Source of the DNA: Arthrobacter_J sp038199985
GTDB taxonomy: Bacteria; Actinomycetota; Actinomycetes; Actinomycetales; Micrococcaceae
Length of the DNA stretch: 64,000 nt
Assembly: GCA_038199985.1 (NCBI GenBank)
Contig: JBBPYK010000015.1
Span: forward strand, 3,320-67,319
Direction of reading: 5' to 3'
The notes beneath the pieces were generated by a model. That model was not told where the DNA came from, did not search any database, and saw nothing but the letters and a program-made list of their open reading frames with translations. The position numbers and the translations under genes were made by a program. Below, one piece after another: positions 48,672 to 57,945 of the stretch (within the stretch, counting starts at the first letter, position 1; each line of letters opens with the position of its first letter).

Positions 48672-50012
48672 TTACACGGGCAGCCGGCGACTGTAGTCCA
48701 GGGTCAGTACGGAGATAGCCATGATTACTGCGGCACCAACGAAGTACAGCAGCGCCCAGGTGTAACCGCCGGTGGCTCCGACGATGAGGCCAATGGCGAT
48801 GGGCGTGATGAAGCCGTTGACGTTACCGGCGAGGTTCATGGCTCCGCCGAGGACGCCAGCGTTGGTTCGACCACCTAGCAGTGCGGGAATGCTCCAGAAG
48901 AGCCCCACCCAGCGGAGGAAGAACAAGACTACGGATAGGAGGACGACCGCAGTGATGGGGTCGCTGACTACTGTTACGCCGATGAGGCCTGCGACAACGA
49001 TGAGACTGGAAATTCCCAGGAGCGTCCGCATGACCAGGTTGGCTGCGGCGCCCTTTGCACGCCATGCGTCTGCGAGGAAGCCGCCGAGCAGCTCTCCGAC
49101 GAAGCCCGCACCGAAGATGACGAACGTTCCCCAGCCCACTCCTGCGAGGTCAAATCCCTTGGCTTCGGACAGGTATAGCGGTCCCCAAGTCAGCAGTCCG
49201 TAAAAGACTCCGTTGAAGCCGAACCACCCGAAGCACATGGCCCAGAATGAGCGGAACCTGAGGTAGGGGAGGAGTCCACGCCGTCCGGTCGTGGCAGCGG
49301 CTGCATCTTCTTCCTCATGAGACGCTTCAATTAATGCCACTTCCGCGTCATTGGTCTTGTAGTGCTCCCGTGGGGTATCGCGAATGTACCGCCAGGCAAG
49401 GAATCCGAAGAGTGCTGTCGCAAGACCGGCCGCGATGAACGCTCCGCGCCATCCACCGGTAAGGCCGATCAGCCCTGCGATGGCGATGCCACCAATACCG
49501 GCTCCAAGTGGTGCTCCAGCATCGAGAATAGTGGCGCCACGGCCGCGCTCGTTGGAAGCCATCCAGGTGGCATTGAGCTTGCCGCCGGCGGGCATGATGG
49601 CCGCTTCCGTTACGCCAATGGCGGCTCGCGTTGTAAAGAGGCTTGCGAAGTTCCAGGCTAGTCCTGAAGCCGCCGTGGCGAATCCCCATCCGACGCAGGA
49701 TACGGTGACCATTTTTCGCGGGCCGAGCCGGTCAATGAGCCATCCGGCTGGTACCTGCATCAGTGCATAGGCGAAGAAGAAGGCAGAGAGTAGCAGCCCG
49801 ATAGCTTCTGGGGAGAGGTCGAATTCTTCTTGGATAAGAGGCATCGCTACAGAGATAGAGCCTCTATCAACGTAGTTCAGGGTGACAAGAACGAGAAGCA
49901 GCACGAACAGTTTCCAGCGGACTTTGGTCGGTTTGCTTTGGGTGGCTGTGGTCTGGGGCCGTTCCGTGGTGGCCGGAGGGGTACCTGCGGCTGATGGAGA
50001 GTTGTTGTCCAT
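48672..50012 (-). CDS. MFS transporter, anion:cation symporter type
   Basis: A 446-residue transporter with 12 predicted helices; VLVTLNYVDRGSISVAMPLI is the usual start of the ACS family (glucarate, phthalate, 4-hydroxyphenylacetate and tartrate uptake), and LIDRLGPRKMV is motif A. Being first in the hydantoinase operon it most likely imports the organic-acid or ureide substrate. AAGGA lies 9 bases before the ATG. TAAACT (50058-50053, minus strand) is a possible -10. Confidence 0.9.
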   Translation of the reverse strand: MDNNSPSAAGTPPATTERPQTTATQSKPTKVRWKLFVLLLVLVTLNYVDRGSISVAMPLIQEEFDLSPEAIGLLLSAFFFAYALMQVPAGWLIDRLGPRKMVTVSCVGWGFATAASGLAWNFASLFTTRAAIGVTEAAIMPAGGKLNATWMASNERGRGATILDAGAPLGAGIGGIAIAGLIGLTGGWRGAFIAAGLATALFGFLAWRYIRDTPREHYKTNDAEVALIEASHEEEDAAAATTGRRGLLPYLRFRSFWAMCFGWFGFNGVFYGLLTWGPLYLSEAKGFDLAGVGWGTFVIFGAGFVGELLGGFLADAWRAKGAAANLVMRTLLGISSLIVVAGLIGVTVVSDPITAVVLLSVVLFFLRWVGLFWSIPALLGGRTNAGVLGGAMNLAGNVNGFITPIAIGLIVGATGGYTWALLYFVGAAVIMAISVLTLDYSRRLPV

Positions 50013-50118
50013 GGATATGAGTCCTTAGTACTCGCGGGCGAGTGAGCGACGCAGTTTAGGTGGGTGGAAAATAGTGGCTTTGCTTTGTGCTTCGAGGGTG
50101 AAGAAACACTCAGCAACT

Positions 50119-50154
50119 TGGGATCCCAAATAAACAATAAACGTGAGGCACGTC
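50119..50154. promoter_or_regulatory. Palindromes between the hydantoinase operon and the divergent SDR
   Basis: TTGGGATCCCAA (50119-50130) is a perfect 12-bp palindrome; ACGTGAGGCACGT (50142-50154) is perfect with a 3-bp centre. Both lie in the 217-bp divergent promoter region and are candidate operators. They do not match the palindromes before gntR, so the regulator is not certain. Confidence 0.4.
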
Positions 50155-50229
50155 ACTGTCAACAAGGAAGGCGGCGGTCGTGCGGGCTACTGTTGACGGA
50201 TCAGTGCAGCGAAGCGTGAGGAGTTAGTC

Positions 50230-51039
50230 ATGAATCGAATCCAGGGCAAAGTGGCAGTGATTACCGGGGGCGCCAGCGGCATTGGCCTTGCCGCGGCAAA
50301 GCTATTCGCCGCGGAGGGCGCGGCGGTAGTAATCGGCGACCTGAAGCAGGAGCAGGCAGAGTCCGCAGCGGCCGAAATCACGGCAGCTGGAGGGAAGGCT
50401 ATTGGTCTGGCCGTCGATGCCATGGACGAAGCGTCAATCATCGCCCTTGTCGAGGCAGCCGTGGACAAGTACGGGACACTGCACATCATGTGCAACCACG
50501 TTGGCGGCAGCAACCCTCGCAAGGACCTAGACCTCCTGCGGCTGGACATGGATGAGTTCGACAGAACCATGCGCCTCAACGTTCGCAGCACCGTTGTGGG
50601 CTCACGCGCTGCGCTGCCACACATCATCGCGGCTGGCGGCGGGTCCATCATCAACACTGCATCCGTGGGCGGGCTCTCCGGAGACTTCCTGCAGGTGGCC
50701 TACGGCACAGCCAAGGCGGCTGTCATTCGATTGACCCAGTACGTGGCAACTCAGTACGGCGAACAGAACGTGCGCTGCAACGCAGTGGCCCCCGGAGCGG
50801 TGATGACCCCTGCACTGCGGGACAACCTGTCCGCTGATGCCATCGAATCCATCCGCGGCCACAACGCACTGCCATTCATCGGGGCAGCTGAGGACATCGC
50901 GCAAGCCATGCTGTACCTCGCATCCGATGAATCCCGCTATGTTACGGGGCAATGCCTCGTGGTGGACGGCGGAATGTCCAGCCATTCATCCATCGCCGAA
51001 GACCGGCGAGATCAGCTCCCCAAGACGCCTTCGTCCTAA
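50230..51039 (+). CDS. Short-chain dehydrogenase next to the hydantoinase operon
   Basis: A 269-residue classical SDR: TGGASGIG binds the cofactor (residues 12-19), GDLKQ suggests NAD(H), and the catalytic Ser145, Tyr158 and Lys162 (YGTAK) are present. The usual NNAG is replaced by NHVGG (89-93), seen in some alcohol/diol dehydrogenases. GAGGAG lies 7 bases before the ATG. It diverges from the MFS/hydantoinase operon and is followed after 31 bases by a small membrane protein; a role in the same pathway is inference. Confidence 0.88.
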   Translation: MNRIQGKVAVITGGASGIGLAAAKLFAAEGAAVVIGDLKQEQAESAAAEITAAGGKAIGLAVDAMDEASIIALVEAAVDKYGTLHIMCNHVGGSNPRKDLDLLRLDMDEFDRTMRLNVRSTVVGSRAALPHIIAAGGGSIINTASVGGLSGDFLQVAYGTAKAAVIRLTQYVATQYGEQNVRCNAVAPGAVMTPALRDNLSADAIESIRGHNALPFIGAAEDIAQAMLYLASDESRYVTGQCLVVDGGMSSHSSIAEDRRDQLPKTPSS

Positions 51040-51070
51040 AACCACGTATCTGCGCAGGAGGGATCAGCAC

Positions 51071-51478
51071 ATGACACGTGCAACCATCGACAAAGTGCGG
51101 CCAGCAAAAGTTCTTGGAATGCTGTCCGCTGTATCCCTCGTGATTGCAGGTGTTTACTACATTGTCTTGGTACCAGCGGGTGGAAGCTTCTACTCTACGA
51201 TTGTCTTCTTCGCGCTCGCTCTTGGTGTGAGCCTGCTCTGGGCTGCGGTCGTTTGGCTCCCCTTATGGAAGCAAATGGTGCGCTGGGAAGTATCAGGCGT
51301 GCCTCGTATTGTCGCCATGTCTCTTGCCGGAGTTCTGCTGTCTGTTCCAGTCGGGATCATTGAGTACATCGCTGACCAATCGGTCTTGGTTGCCTTCTTT
51401 GCCGGTGTCTTCGGTACTGCAGCCGGTTTCATCGGCAGCACCTTCCTGGTTCTCATCCCTTCGCAACGCGCACAGTGA
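51071..51478 (+). CDS. Small integral membrane protein, unknown function
   Basis: A 135-residue protein with four hydrophobic helices (VLGMLSAVSLVIAGVYYIVL, TIVFFALALGVSLLWAAVVW, GVPRIVAMSLAGVLLSVPVG, VLVAFFAGVFGTAAGFIG). GGAGGG lies 8 bases before ATG 51071; the frame is open upstream but only inside the SDR gene. No family recognised. It follows the SDR gene and is convergent with the amidohydrolase. Confidence 0.7.
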   Translation: MTRATIDKVRPAKVLGMLSAVSLVIAGVYYIVLVPAGGSFYSTIVFFALALGVSLLWAAVVWLPLWKQMVRWEVSGVPRIVAMSLAGVLLSVPVGIIEYIADQSVLVAFFAGVFGTAAGFIGSTFLVLIPSQRAQ

Positions 51479-51496
51479 GTACCTTCGTGCGAGGAG

Positions 51497-53104
51497 CTAT
51501 CCCTGGCTCCGATACCGAATCGTGCCGCCGACGGCCGTGGCCAGCACGGGGATATCACGGAGTTCGGACGGGTTGACCAGGTACGGATCGGCCCCCAGAA
51601 CGGTGAAGTCTGCCAGCATCCCCGGACGCAGACGGCCTTTGATTGATTCCTCACCGGAGGCGTGCGCTGGCCCGGTGGTGAATCCGGCGATCGCCTCGGC
51701 CACGCTTAAACGCTCATCTGGCTGCCAGCCGCCGTCGGGCTCGTTGTCCTGATTCTGCCGGGTGACTGCTGCGTGGATCCCGTGGAGGGGGTTAGGTGGC
51801 GCGACGGGAGCGTCCGAACCGAAAGCCGGAATAGCGCCAGCGTCGATCAGTGACCGCCACGCGTAGGAGGCCAGATCACGGCCCGCAAACAGCGACGAGA
51901 CCAACGCAATGTCCGCGGTGCAGTGTTGAGGTTGCATGGAGGGCACGACGCCGAGGCGCGCGAGCCGGTGCACATCCTCCGGCCGAAGGTGCTGAGTGTG
52001 CTCGATGCGGTGCCGTAGTTTTGCAGCTGACGCGGCGTCGTCGAGCGGGTGCAGAATCAGGTTCTCGTACGCGTCCAGGACCAACTGGTTAGCGCGGTCG
52101 CCGATGGCGTGGGTGGCAACGGCGATACCAGCCCCGGCGGTGCGCCGGACCAAGGCCAGTAGGTCGCGATACGGGGTGACCTCGATGCCGCTATTGGCCT
52201 CGTCGCCGGGAAACGGTTGGTTCATGTGGCAGCTGTGCGAGCCCAACGCGCCGTCAGCAAAGAGCTTGACGGGACCGGTGCTCAGCCAGGCGTCGCCGTC
52301 GCCCGTGGCTCGCCCGGCATCAATAGCCGCCTCTAAACCCACCTGCGGAATGGATTTGTGCACGCGCAGCTGCTGGTCTCCGCTAGCGCGCAGGGAGCGG
52401 AAGGCTTGCTCGCATTCAGCGCCGTCAAAATCGTGCACACCGGTGAGCCCGACAGCGAGCATTCGGCGCTGAGCGTCTGCCAGAAGGCGTTCTAGACTGC
52501 CGGATTCGCTGCTGTGCATGATGGTTTTGAGTGGTTGGCAGGCTGCCTCGCGCAAGATGCCGGTGGGATGCCCATCGGCGTCGCGGACAATTTTGCCGCC
52601 GACAGGGTCCGGGGTGTGAGCGTCGATGCCGACGGCTGCCAGAGCTGCGGTGTTGGCCCAGAAAGTGTGTCCGTCAATGCTCGGTAACGCAGCGGGCCGC
52701 CCTCCGGTAGCAGCATCGAGCGCATATCGATCCGGCAAGACTGGCACATCCCAGGTGTTGTAGTCCCAGCGCCCTCCGAACACCCAGCCTGTTTTGGGTA
52801 GCGTGGCGGCATAATTGCGCACACGGGCCAGCGCGTCTTCCAGACTGACGGTGCCGCGCAGATCCAGGCCAGCGATTTCACGGGCAAAGTTGGCGCTGTG
52901 GAAGTGCGCATCAGTCAGTCCTGGGATGACGGTAGCGCCTCCCAGATCAATGGTCTCAACCGTTCCAGCGGCGTGAGCGCGCAGATCCTGTTCGGTGCCG
53001 ACGTCGAGAATCTGCTCACCCCGGGTCAGTAGCGCAGCGCTTTGAGGACGCTCGTCCCACTGCGTATGGAACGTGGCGTTGACGTAAAGGTACTGCTGAA
53101 GCAT
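51497..53104 (-). CDS. YtcJ-type amidohydrolase
   Basis: A 535-residue amidohydrolase-3 protein with the metal-binding TDAHFHS (His67, His69), the YtcJ signature GRWDYNTWDVP, ATHAIGDRANQLVLDAYE and RHRIEHTQHLRPED with further histidines, and GSDAPVAPPNPLHGI. The group includes N-substituted formamide deformylase; the substrate here is unknown. AAGGA lies 6 bases before the ATG. It faces the 156-bp gap shared with the next gene. Confidence 0.9.
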   Translation of the reverse strand: MLQQYLYVNATFHTQWDERPQSAALLTRGEQILDVGTEQDLRAHAAGTVETIDLGGATVIPGLTDAHFHSANFAREIAGLDLRGTVSLEDALARVRNYAATLPKTGWVFGGRWDYNTWDVPVLPDRYALDAATGGRPAALPSIDGHTFWANTAALAAVGIDAHTPDPVGGKIVRDADGHPTGILREAACQPLKTIMHSSESGSLERLLADAQRRMLAVGLTGVHDFDGAECEQAFRSLRASGDQQLRVHKSIPQVGLEAAIDAGRATGDGDAWLSTGPVKLFADGALGSHSCHMNQPFPGDEANSGIEVTPYRDLLALVRRTAGAGIAVATHAIGDRANQLVLDAYENLILHPLDDAASAAKLRHRIEHTQHLRPEDVHRLARLGVVPSMQPQHCTADIALVSSLFAGRDLASYAWRSLIDAGAIPAFGSDAPVAPPNPLHGIHAAVTRQNQDNEPDGGWQPDERLSVAEAIAGFTTGPAHASGEESIKGRLRPGMLADFTVLGADPYLVNPSELRDIPVLATAVGGTIRYRSQG

Positions 53105-53260
53105 CTCTGGTCCTTGGTGGATGTGTCATTCGTGTTCGCGCTCGTCCACTCTAAAGGGCGGCGCGAATGGCAATGGTGCCCTGTTCCCTGTCAGCCCTGC
53201 GCGATAGCCTTCACTTAACCTCAGAAGCAGGACTTGGCAGATGCGGGACAGGAGTTTGAT

Positions 53261-54217
53261 ATGAAACAGACCATCGGTAGAGGCTTGGCAGCGGGAGCGG
53301 CTGGGGTCACAGCATTGAACGCAGCCAGTTTTGTGGACATGTTGATTCGCGGGCGTCCGGGTAGTGAGGCCCCGGGGCGCTTGGTAGAGGAGCTTCTGCG
53401 CTGGGCGGACATCGACATTCCGGGCCGTGGGCAGGAAAAGGCCAATCGGCGCACAGCTCTGGGCGCCATCGCCGGTATCAAGGCAGGTCTTGGTGTGGGC
53501 ATGCTGGCCGCAGCCGCGCGAAGTGCCGGTCTGAGAGTGCCCGCGCCCATCGGTGTAGCGCTAACCGGTGCAGCGGCCATGGCTGCCGCCGATGTGCCCC
53601 TCGCAAAGCTGAATATTACCGATCCGAGCACATGGTCCAGCAGAGATTGGACGGTCGACGTCGCCGGCCATTTTGCCTATGGCATGAGCGTTCATGCGGT
53701 ACTGAACGCCACGGAACCTCCAATTGACCGTGAGGAGAAAATCCGACGGCGGGCGTCGCTGCCGTTGCTGGGCCGCTCGATGATGTTGGGTGCGGCTACG
53801 GGCTCGCGAAGCACTTTAGCCTTCGCCGGTCCTGTGCTGGCCAAGAAACTCGGTGGTCGGAACAAGTCCTCGAGCAAAGTTGCCGGGATGACTGCGGTGG
53901 CTCTTGGGTCTGAGCTGTTCTTGGACAAGCTCCCCATGACGCCAAGCCGGTTGGGTAAATCCGGGCTTGCACCACGCTTCATAGCTGCGGCCGGGGGAGC
54001 TGTTGCTCTGGCTCACCGGGACCGGTCGAACGCTGTTTTGCCCGTCTTTGCCTCTGCCCTCGGTGCGGCTGCAGGTTCCTTCGGCGGTGCTGCCTGGCGT
54101 GAGTACGCCCAGAAGCTCGGGTGGACATGGCAGGCAGCGCTCGCGGAAGACGTTCTGGCTGTAGGGCTTGCCGCAGGCGCCAGCTGGCCGACATCCGCGG
54201 AGAAGATCACCGCCTAG
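53261..54217 (+). CDS. Hypothetical integral protein, DUF4126-like C-terminal half
   Basis: A 318-residue Ala/Gly-rich protein. The N-terminal half has a glycine-rich helix (GRGLAAGAAGVTALNAASF), a RGRPGSEAPGRLVEELLRW segment and a second hydrophobic stretch; the C-terminal half (TGSRSTLAFAGPVLAKKLGG, LFLDKLPMTPSRL, ALGAAAGSFGG) resembles DUF4126 proteins. Function unknown. AGGAG lies 6 bases before ATG 53261; a start at 53234 is also open. The acyl-CoA dehydrogenase gene starts 14 bases after its stop. Confidence 0.75.
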   Translation: MKQTIGRGLAAGAAGVTALNAASFVDMLIRGRPGSEAPGRLVEELLRWADIDIPGRGQEKANRRTALGAIAGIKAGLGVGMLAAAARSAGLRVPAPIGVALTGAAAMAAADVPLAKLNITDPSTWSSRDWTVDVAGHFAYGMSVHAVLNATEPPIDREEKIRRRASLPLLGRSMMLGAATGSRSTLAFAGPVLAKKLGGRNKSSSKVAGMTAVALGSELFLDKLPMTPSRLGKSGLAPRFIAAAGGAVALAHRDRSNAVLPVFASALGAAAGSFGGAAWREYAQKLGWTWQAALAEDVLAVGLAAGASWPTSAEKITA

Positions 54218-54231
54218 CTAAGGACAGTGCC

Positions 54232-55422
54232 TTGACTACACCGAATATCAACAGCGACTACTTCCTTCTGGATGATGACCTGACAGATGGCGAGCGCGCA
54301 CTTCGCGACACGGTGCGGACCTACGCTGAGGCGGAGATTCTGCCCATCATCAACGACTACTGGGAGCGGGCCGAGTTCCCGGCGGAACTGCTACCGGGCC
54401 TCGCGAAGCTGGGCATCATCGGCTCCACTATCGAGGGCTATGGGTGCCCCGGGCTGAGCCGTCGTGCCTCCGGCGTGGTTTCTCGGGAGATCGCCCGCGT
54501 GGACGGGTCGGTCAACACGTATATTGGTGTCCACTCGAGCTTGGGCATGGGTTCCATCAACATGCTCGGCAGTGATGAGCAGAAGCAGCGTTGGCTCCCT
54601 GCAATGGCGAAACTGGAGAAGACCGGCGCTTTTGCCTTGACTGAGCCCGAACACGGATCTGATTCGGTGGCGCTGGAAACCAGTGCCCGCCGCGACGGCG
54701 ACAGCTACATCCTCACCGGTCACAAACGGTGGATCGGCAATGGTGATGCGGCCGACGTCGTTGTCATCTTTGCTCGAGACGAAGCGGACGCGAAGGTCAA
54801 GGCCTTCGTGATGGAGAAGGACGAGGACGGCGCATATCCGGCGGGGTATCGTCCCACCGTGATCACGGGGAAGATGGGCAAACGCGCCATCCTGCAGTCC
54901 GACATAGTGATCGAGAATCTGCGCATTTCAGCGACGAATCGGTTGGAGCATTGTGACTCTTTCCACGACGTTTCGCGGGTGCTGACGGCCACGCGTGGGG
55001 GAGCGGCCTGGGAAGCCGTAGGCCATGGGATGGCGGCCTATGAAATCGCGGTGAGCTACGCGTTGGAACGCGAACAGTTCGGTCGGCCCATAGCCGCATT
55101 CCAACTGGTGCAGAACAAGCTGGCCAACATGCTGAGCGAACTCACCGCCATGCAGCTGATGTGTTATCGGATGACTGACCTGGCCGAGTCTGGACGGCTG
55201 ACCGGAGCCATGGCGTCGATGGTCAAAATGGCCAACGCGCAGAAAGGCAAATGGATCTGCAGCGAAGCCCGCGACATTCTCGCCGGAAACGGCGTGCTGC
55301 TGGAGCGTCATATTGCCCGGCACCTCACGGACATGGACATTGTCAGCACGTACGAGGGCACGGATTCCATCCAGTCACTGCTGGTGGGCCGCGACATCAC
55401 CGGCATCTCAGCCTTCAAATAA
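54232..55422 (+). CDS. Acyl-CoA dehydrogenase
   Basis: A 396-residue FAD enzyme with the N-terminal helical, beta-barrel and C-terminal helical domains. FALTEPEHGSDS is the FAD/substrate signature, REQFGRPIAAFQLVQNKLA follows and TYEGTDSIQSLLVGRDITG near the end holds the catalytic glutamate, in the placement used by glutaryl-CoA dehydrogenase-like members. It would oxidise an acyl-CoA with electrons to ETF. The start is TTG 54232 with AAGGA 8 bases upstream. The FadB-type gene follows after 29 bases. Confidence 0.92.
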   Translation: MTTPNINSDYFLLDDDLTDGERALRDTVRTYAEAEILPIINDYWERAEFPAELLPGLAKLGIIGSTIEGYGCPGLSRRASGVVSREIARVDGSVNTYIGVHSSLGMGSINMLGSDEQKQRWLPAMAKLEKTGAFALTEPEHGSDSVALETSARRDGDSYILTGHKRWIGNGDAADVVVIFARDEADAKVKAFVMEKDEDGAYPAGYRPTVITGKMGKRAILQSDIVIENLRISATNRLEHCDSFHDVSRVLTATRGGAAWEAVGHGMAAYEIAVSYALEREQFGRPIAAFQLVQNKLANMLSELTAMQLMCYRMTDLAESGRLTGAMASMVKMANAQKGKWICSEARDILAGNGVLLERHIARHLTDMDIVSTYEGTDSIQSLLVGRDITGISAFK

Positions 55423-55451
55423 CCCCCGCATCCGCACACGAGAGCGAGAAT

Positions 55452-57530
55452 ATGACTTCACAGCCAGTTTCTGTCCAGATTACCGACGGCGTAGCGCACG
55501 TCCGCATGGATAATCCGCCCGTCAACGCGCTGGGTGTGGCCCTCCGCGAGGGACTCATGGACGCGCTCGCCGAGCTTGAACACAACGACGACGTCACCTC
55601 CGTTCTGCTGATCGGTCAGCCCAAAGCGTTCTCGGCTGGAGCGGACATCACCGAGTTCGGTACCGGCACCAGTTCACCGACACTGCCCGAGCTCGTGGCC
55701 CGTCTGGAGGACTTTCCGAAGCCTGTAGTTGCCGCGATTACCGGCGTCGCCCTCGGGGGAGGACTGGAACTCGCCATGGCCGCTCACGCCCGGGTCGCAC
55801 TGCCGACGGCGAAGCTGGGTCTGCCCGAAATCAGTCTCGGTCTGATTCCCGGCGCCGGTGGTACGGGCAGGCTGCCGCGGCTCGTTGGGCCCCAACGGGC
55901 GCTGGAACTGATCCTCGGCGGGAAGCAAATTTCCGCGGAGGCTGCCCTGAAGGATGGGCTGGTGGATGCAGTGCTCGACGGCGTCAGTGGCTTCGAAACC
56001 GAAGCCGCCCGGTGGACTGCGGAGTTCGCCGCATCCGGTGAGCCTGTGCGAACGCAGGACCGGACCGACAAAATTGCTGACGCCGCCGCGAAACCGGGAA
56101 CCGTCGTCGAACTTGCAGCCACGGCACTGCGCAAGGTCAAGGATCCGTTTGCGGGCAAGGCTGCTGTGGAAGCGGTCACCGCGGGTATCGAGGAATCCTT
56201 TGAACGAGGCACCGTGGTGGAACGCGCGAAGTTCCAGGAGCGCCTGAAGAGTTCAGAGTCCGCCGCCCAGCGGTACTTGTTTGCCGCCGAACGCGCTGCC
56301 CGCAAACCCAGGAACCTGGATCCAGCCGCAGCCCGCGACGTGAAGCAGGCCGGCGTCGTCGGCGCTGGCACCATGGGTGGAGGAATTGCAATGGCCCTGG
56401 CTTCCGCTGGAATTCCGGTCACGGTAGTGGAAGCGCAGCAGGAAGCCCTCGAACGTGGACTGGGCATGATCGAGAAGAACCTTTCGGTTTCTGTTTCGCA
56501 CGGCAGCCGAACAGAGAATCAGGCAGCGCAGCAGCGCGCCCTCATCACCGGAACCATGGAGTACGCGGATCTTGGGGACGCAGATCTGGTCATTGAGGCA
56601 GCGTTCGAGGATCTGCAGGTCAAGAAGGAGATCTTCGCGACGCTGGACCACAACGTGAAGCCGGAGGCAGTGCTTGCCACCAACACGTCCTACCTGAATA
56701 TTGACGAGATTGCGGCCGGTACGGAACATGCTGAGCGCGTCCTTGGGATGCACTTCTTCAGTCCCGCCAACGTCATGCCGCTCGTGGAAGTGGTGCGCGG
56801 AGGGCAGACCAGTCCCGAAGCGCTCGCCACCGGATTCGCAACGGCTCGGCGAATCGGAAAAACGCCCGTCGTCGTCGGAGTCTGCCACGGTTTTGTGGGC
56901 AACCGGATGCTGGAAGTGCGCTCGCGGCAGGCCGAACAGCTCCTCCTCGAAGGCGCTCTGCCGTCTCAGGTGGATGATGTGCTGACCAACTTCGGGTTCC
57001 GTATGGGACCGTTTGCCATGGCCGACATGGCTGGTCTGGACATCGGCTGGCGTAACCGCAAAGCGCAGGGCACCACCGCGCCCATCGGCGATGCGCTGTG
57101 CGAAACGGGCCGCTACGGGCAGAAGACTGGCTCCGGTTACTACTCCTACGAGGGTCGCGAGCGCCGGAACGATCCCGCGGTCACTGAGATTATCGAACGG
57201 GTTTCGGCCGAGCACAATGTGACGCGGCGCGAGATCTCAAATGAAGAGATCCTCGAACGGTTACTCTTCCCCATGATCAACGAAGGCGCCCGCATCCTGG
57301 AGGAAAAAATTGCGGACCGCGCCAGCGATATCGACGTGATCTGGGTCAAGGGGTACAACTGGCCCGCCTACCGTGGAGGCCCCATGTGGTACGCGGATCA
57401 GATGGGCGCGGCCGTCGTTGTCGAACGTCTGACGCACTACGCGGAGGCTACCGGCGATGCATCATTGCGGCCCGCGCAGGCTTTGCAGGAATCAGCCGAC
57501 GGCGGCGTGAGCCTGACTGAAGGGGCTTAG
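55452..57530 (+). CDS. fadB: Bifunctional enoyl-CoA hydratase/3-hydroxyacyl-CoA dehydrogenase
   Basis: A 692-residue multifunctional beta-oxidation enzyme. The hydratase domain (1-190) has SAGADITEF, TGVALGGGLELAMAAHARVA and EISLGLIPGAGGTGRLPRL; the NAD Rossmann motif GVVGAGTMGGGIA starts near 300; HFFSPANVMPLVEVV and GFVGNRM mark the dehydrogenase. Two C-terminal 3HCDH domains follow (GPFAMADMAGLDIG and RLLFPMINEGARILEE). This architecture is the peroxisomal-type, without partner subunit. With the upstream acyl-CoA dehydrogenase it gives three steps of beta-oxidation. The stop overlaps the convergent dksA-type stop by 4 bases. Confidence 0.94.
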   Translation: MTSQPVSVQITDGVAHVRMDNPPVNALGVALREGLMDALAELEHNDDVTSVLLIGQPKAFSAGADITEFGTGTSSPTLPELVARLEDFPKPVVAAITGVALGGGLELAMAAHARVALPTAKLGLPEISLGLIPGAGGTGRLPRLVGPQRALELILGGKQISAEAALKDGLVDAVLDGVSGFETEAARWTAEFAASGEPVRTQDRTDKIADAAAKPGTVVELAATALRKVKDPFAGKAAVEAVTAGIEESFERGTVVERAKFQERLKSSESAAQRYLFAAERAARKPRNLDPAAARDVKQAGVVGAGTMGGGIAMALASAGIPVTVVEAQQEALERGLGMIEKNLSVSVSHGSRTENQAAQQRALITGTMEYADLGDADLVIEAAFEDLQVKKEIFATLDHNVKPEAVLATNTSYLNIDEIAAGTEHAERVLGMHFFSPANVMPLVEVVRGGQTSPEALATGFATARRIGKTPVVVGVCHGFVGNRMLEVRSRQAEQLLLEGALPSQVDDVLTNFGFRMGPFAMADMAGLDIGWRNRKAQGTTAPIGDALCETGRYGQKTGSGYYSYEGRERRNDPAVTEIIERVSAEHNVTRREISNEEILERLLFPMINEGARILEEKIADRASDIDVIWVKGYNWPAYRGGPMWYADQMGAAVVVERLTHYAEATGDASLRPAQALQESADGGVSLTEGA

Positions 57531-57889
57531 CGACGGCGGCTGCTAGCGCAGTCAATGCAGAGCCGGGTTTCCGGGCGAACCTCGAGGCGAGCGAGTGAAA
57601 TCGGTCCGCCGCAGTGTTCGCAGATGTCGTAGGTTCCGTCCGCCACGCGTGTCAGTGCGTGCTGGAGATCAGTCAGACTGCGCTCTGCATCTTCGCGCAG
57701 TTTGACCTCCAGAGCCCGGTCCTGAGAAATGGTGGTGCCCTCTGGATCGTGTTCGTCGTCTTCGGTCGCGCCTGATCGCGCCTTGGTCAGTTCGTCGGTA
57801 TGCCGGCCCGAGGCTTCCACCCGTGCATGGGTGTCGGCGATGCGAGCGTCGATGACTTGTTGAAAGCGTTCAGCGTCGGCTGCGTCCAT
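57527..57889 (-). CDS. TraR/DksA-type zinc finger protein
   Basis: A 120-residue protein with an N-terminal coiled-coil hairpin (IDARIADTHARVEASG, KLREDAERSLTDLQHALTRV) and a C4 zinc finger (Cys90, Cys93, Cys111, Cys114) as in DksA. Such proteins insert into the RNA polymerase secondary channel. The coiled-coil tip carries acidic residues (SGATEDDEHDPEG) rather than the exact DksA pattern. ATG 57889 has only GGAG, too close to be ideal; the gene is divergent from the amidotransferase. Confidence 0.88.
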   Translation of the reverse strand: MDAADAERFQQVIDARIADTHARVEASGRHTDELTKARSGATEDDEHDPEGTTISQDRALEVKLREDAERSLTDLQHALTRVADGTYDICEHCGGPISLARLEVRPETRLCIDCASSRRR

Positions 57890-57933
57890 GGCTCCATCAA
57901 AGCACGACCATACCGCCCAGGATTGATGTCGAG

Positions 57934-57939
57934 TAAAAT
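57934..57939 (+). promoter_or_regulatory. -10 box (TAAAAT) for the leaderless amidotransferase gene
   Basis: TAAAAT ends 6 bases before ATG 57946 and there is no ribosome site. Confidence 0.5.
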
Positions 57940-57945
57940 CAGTCC

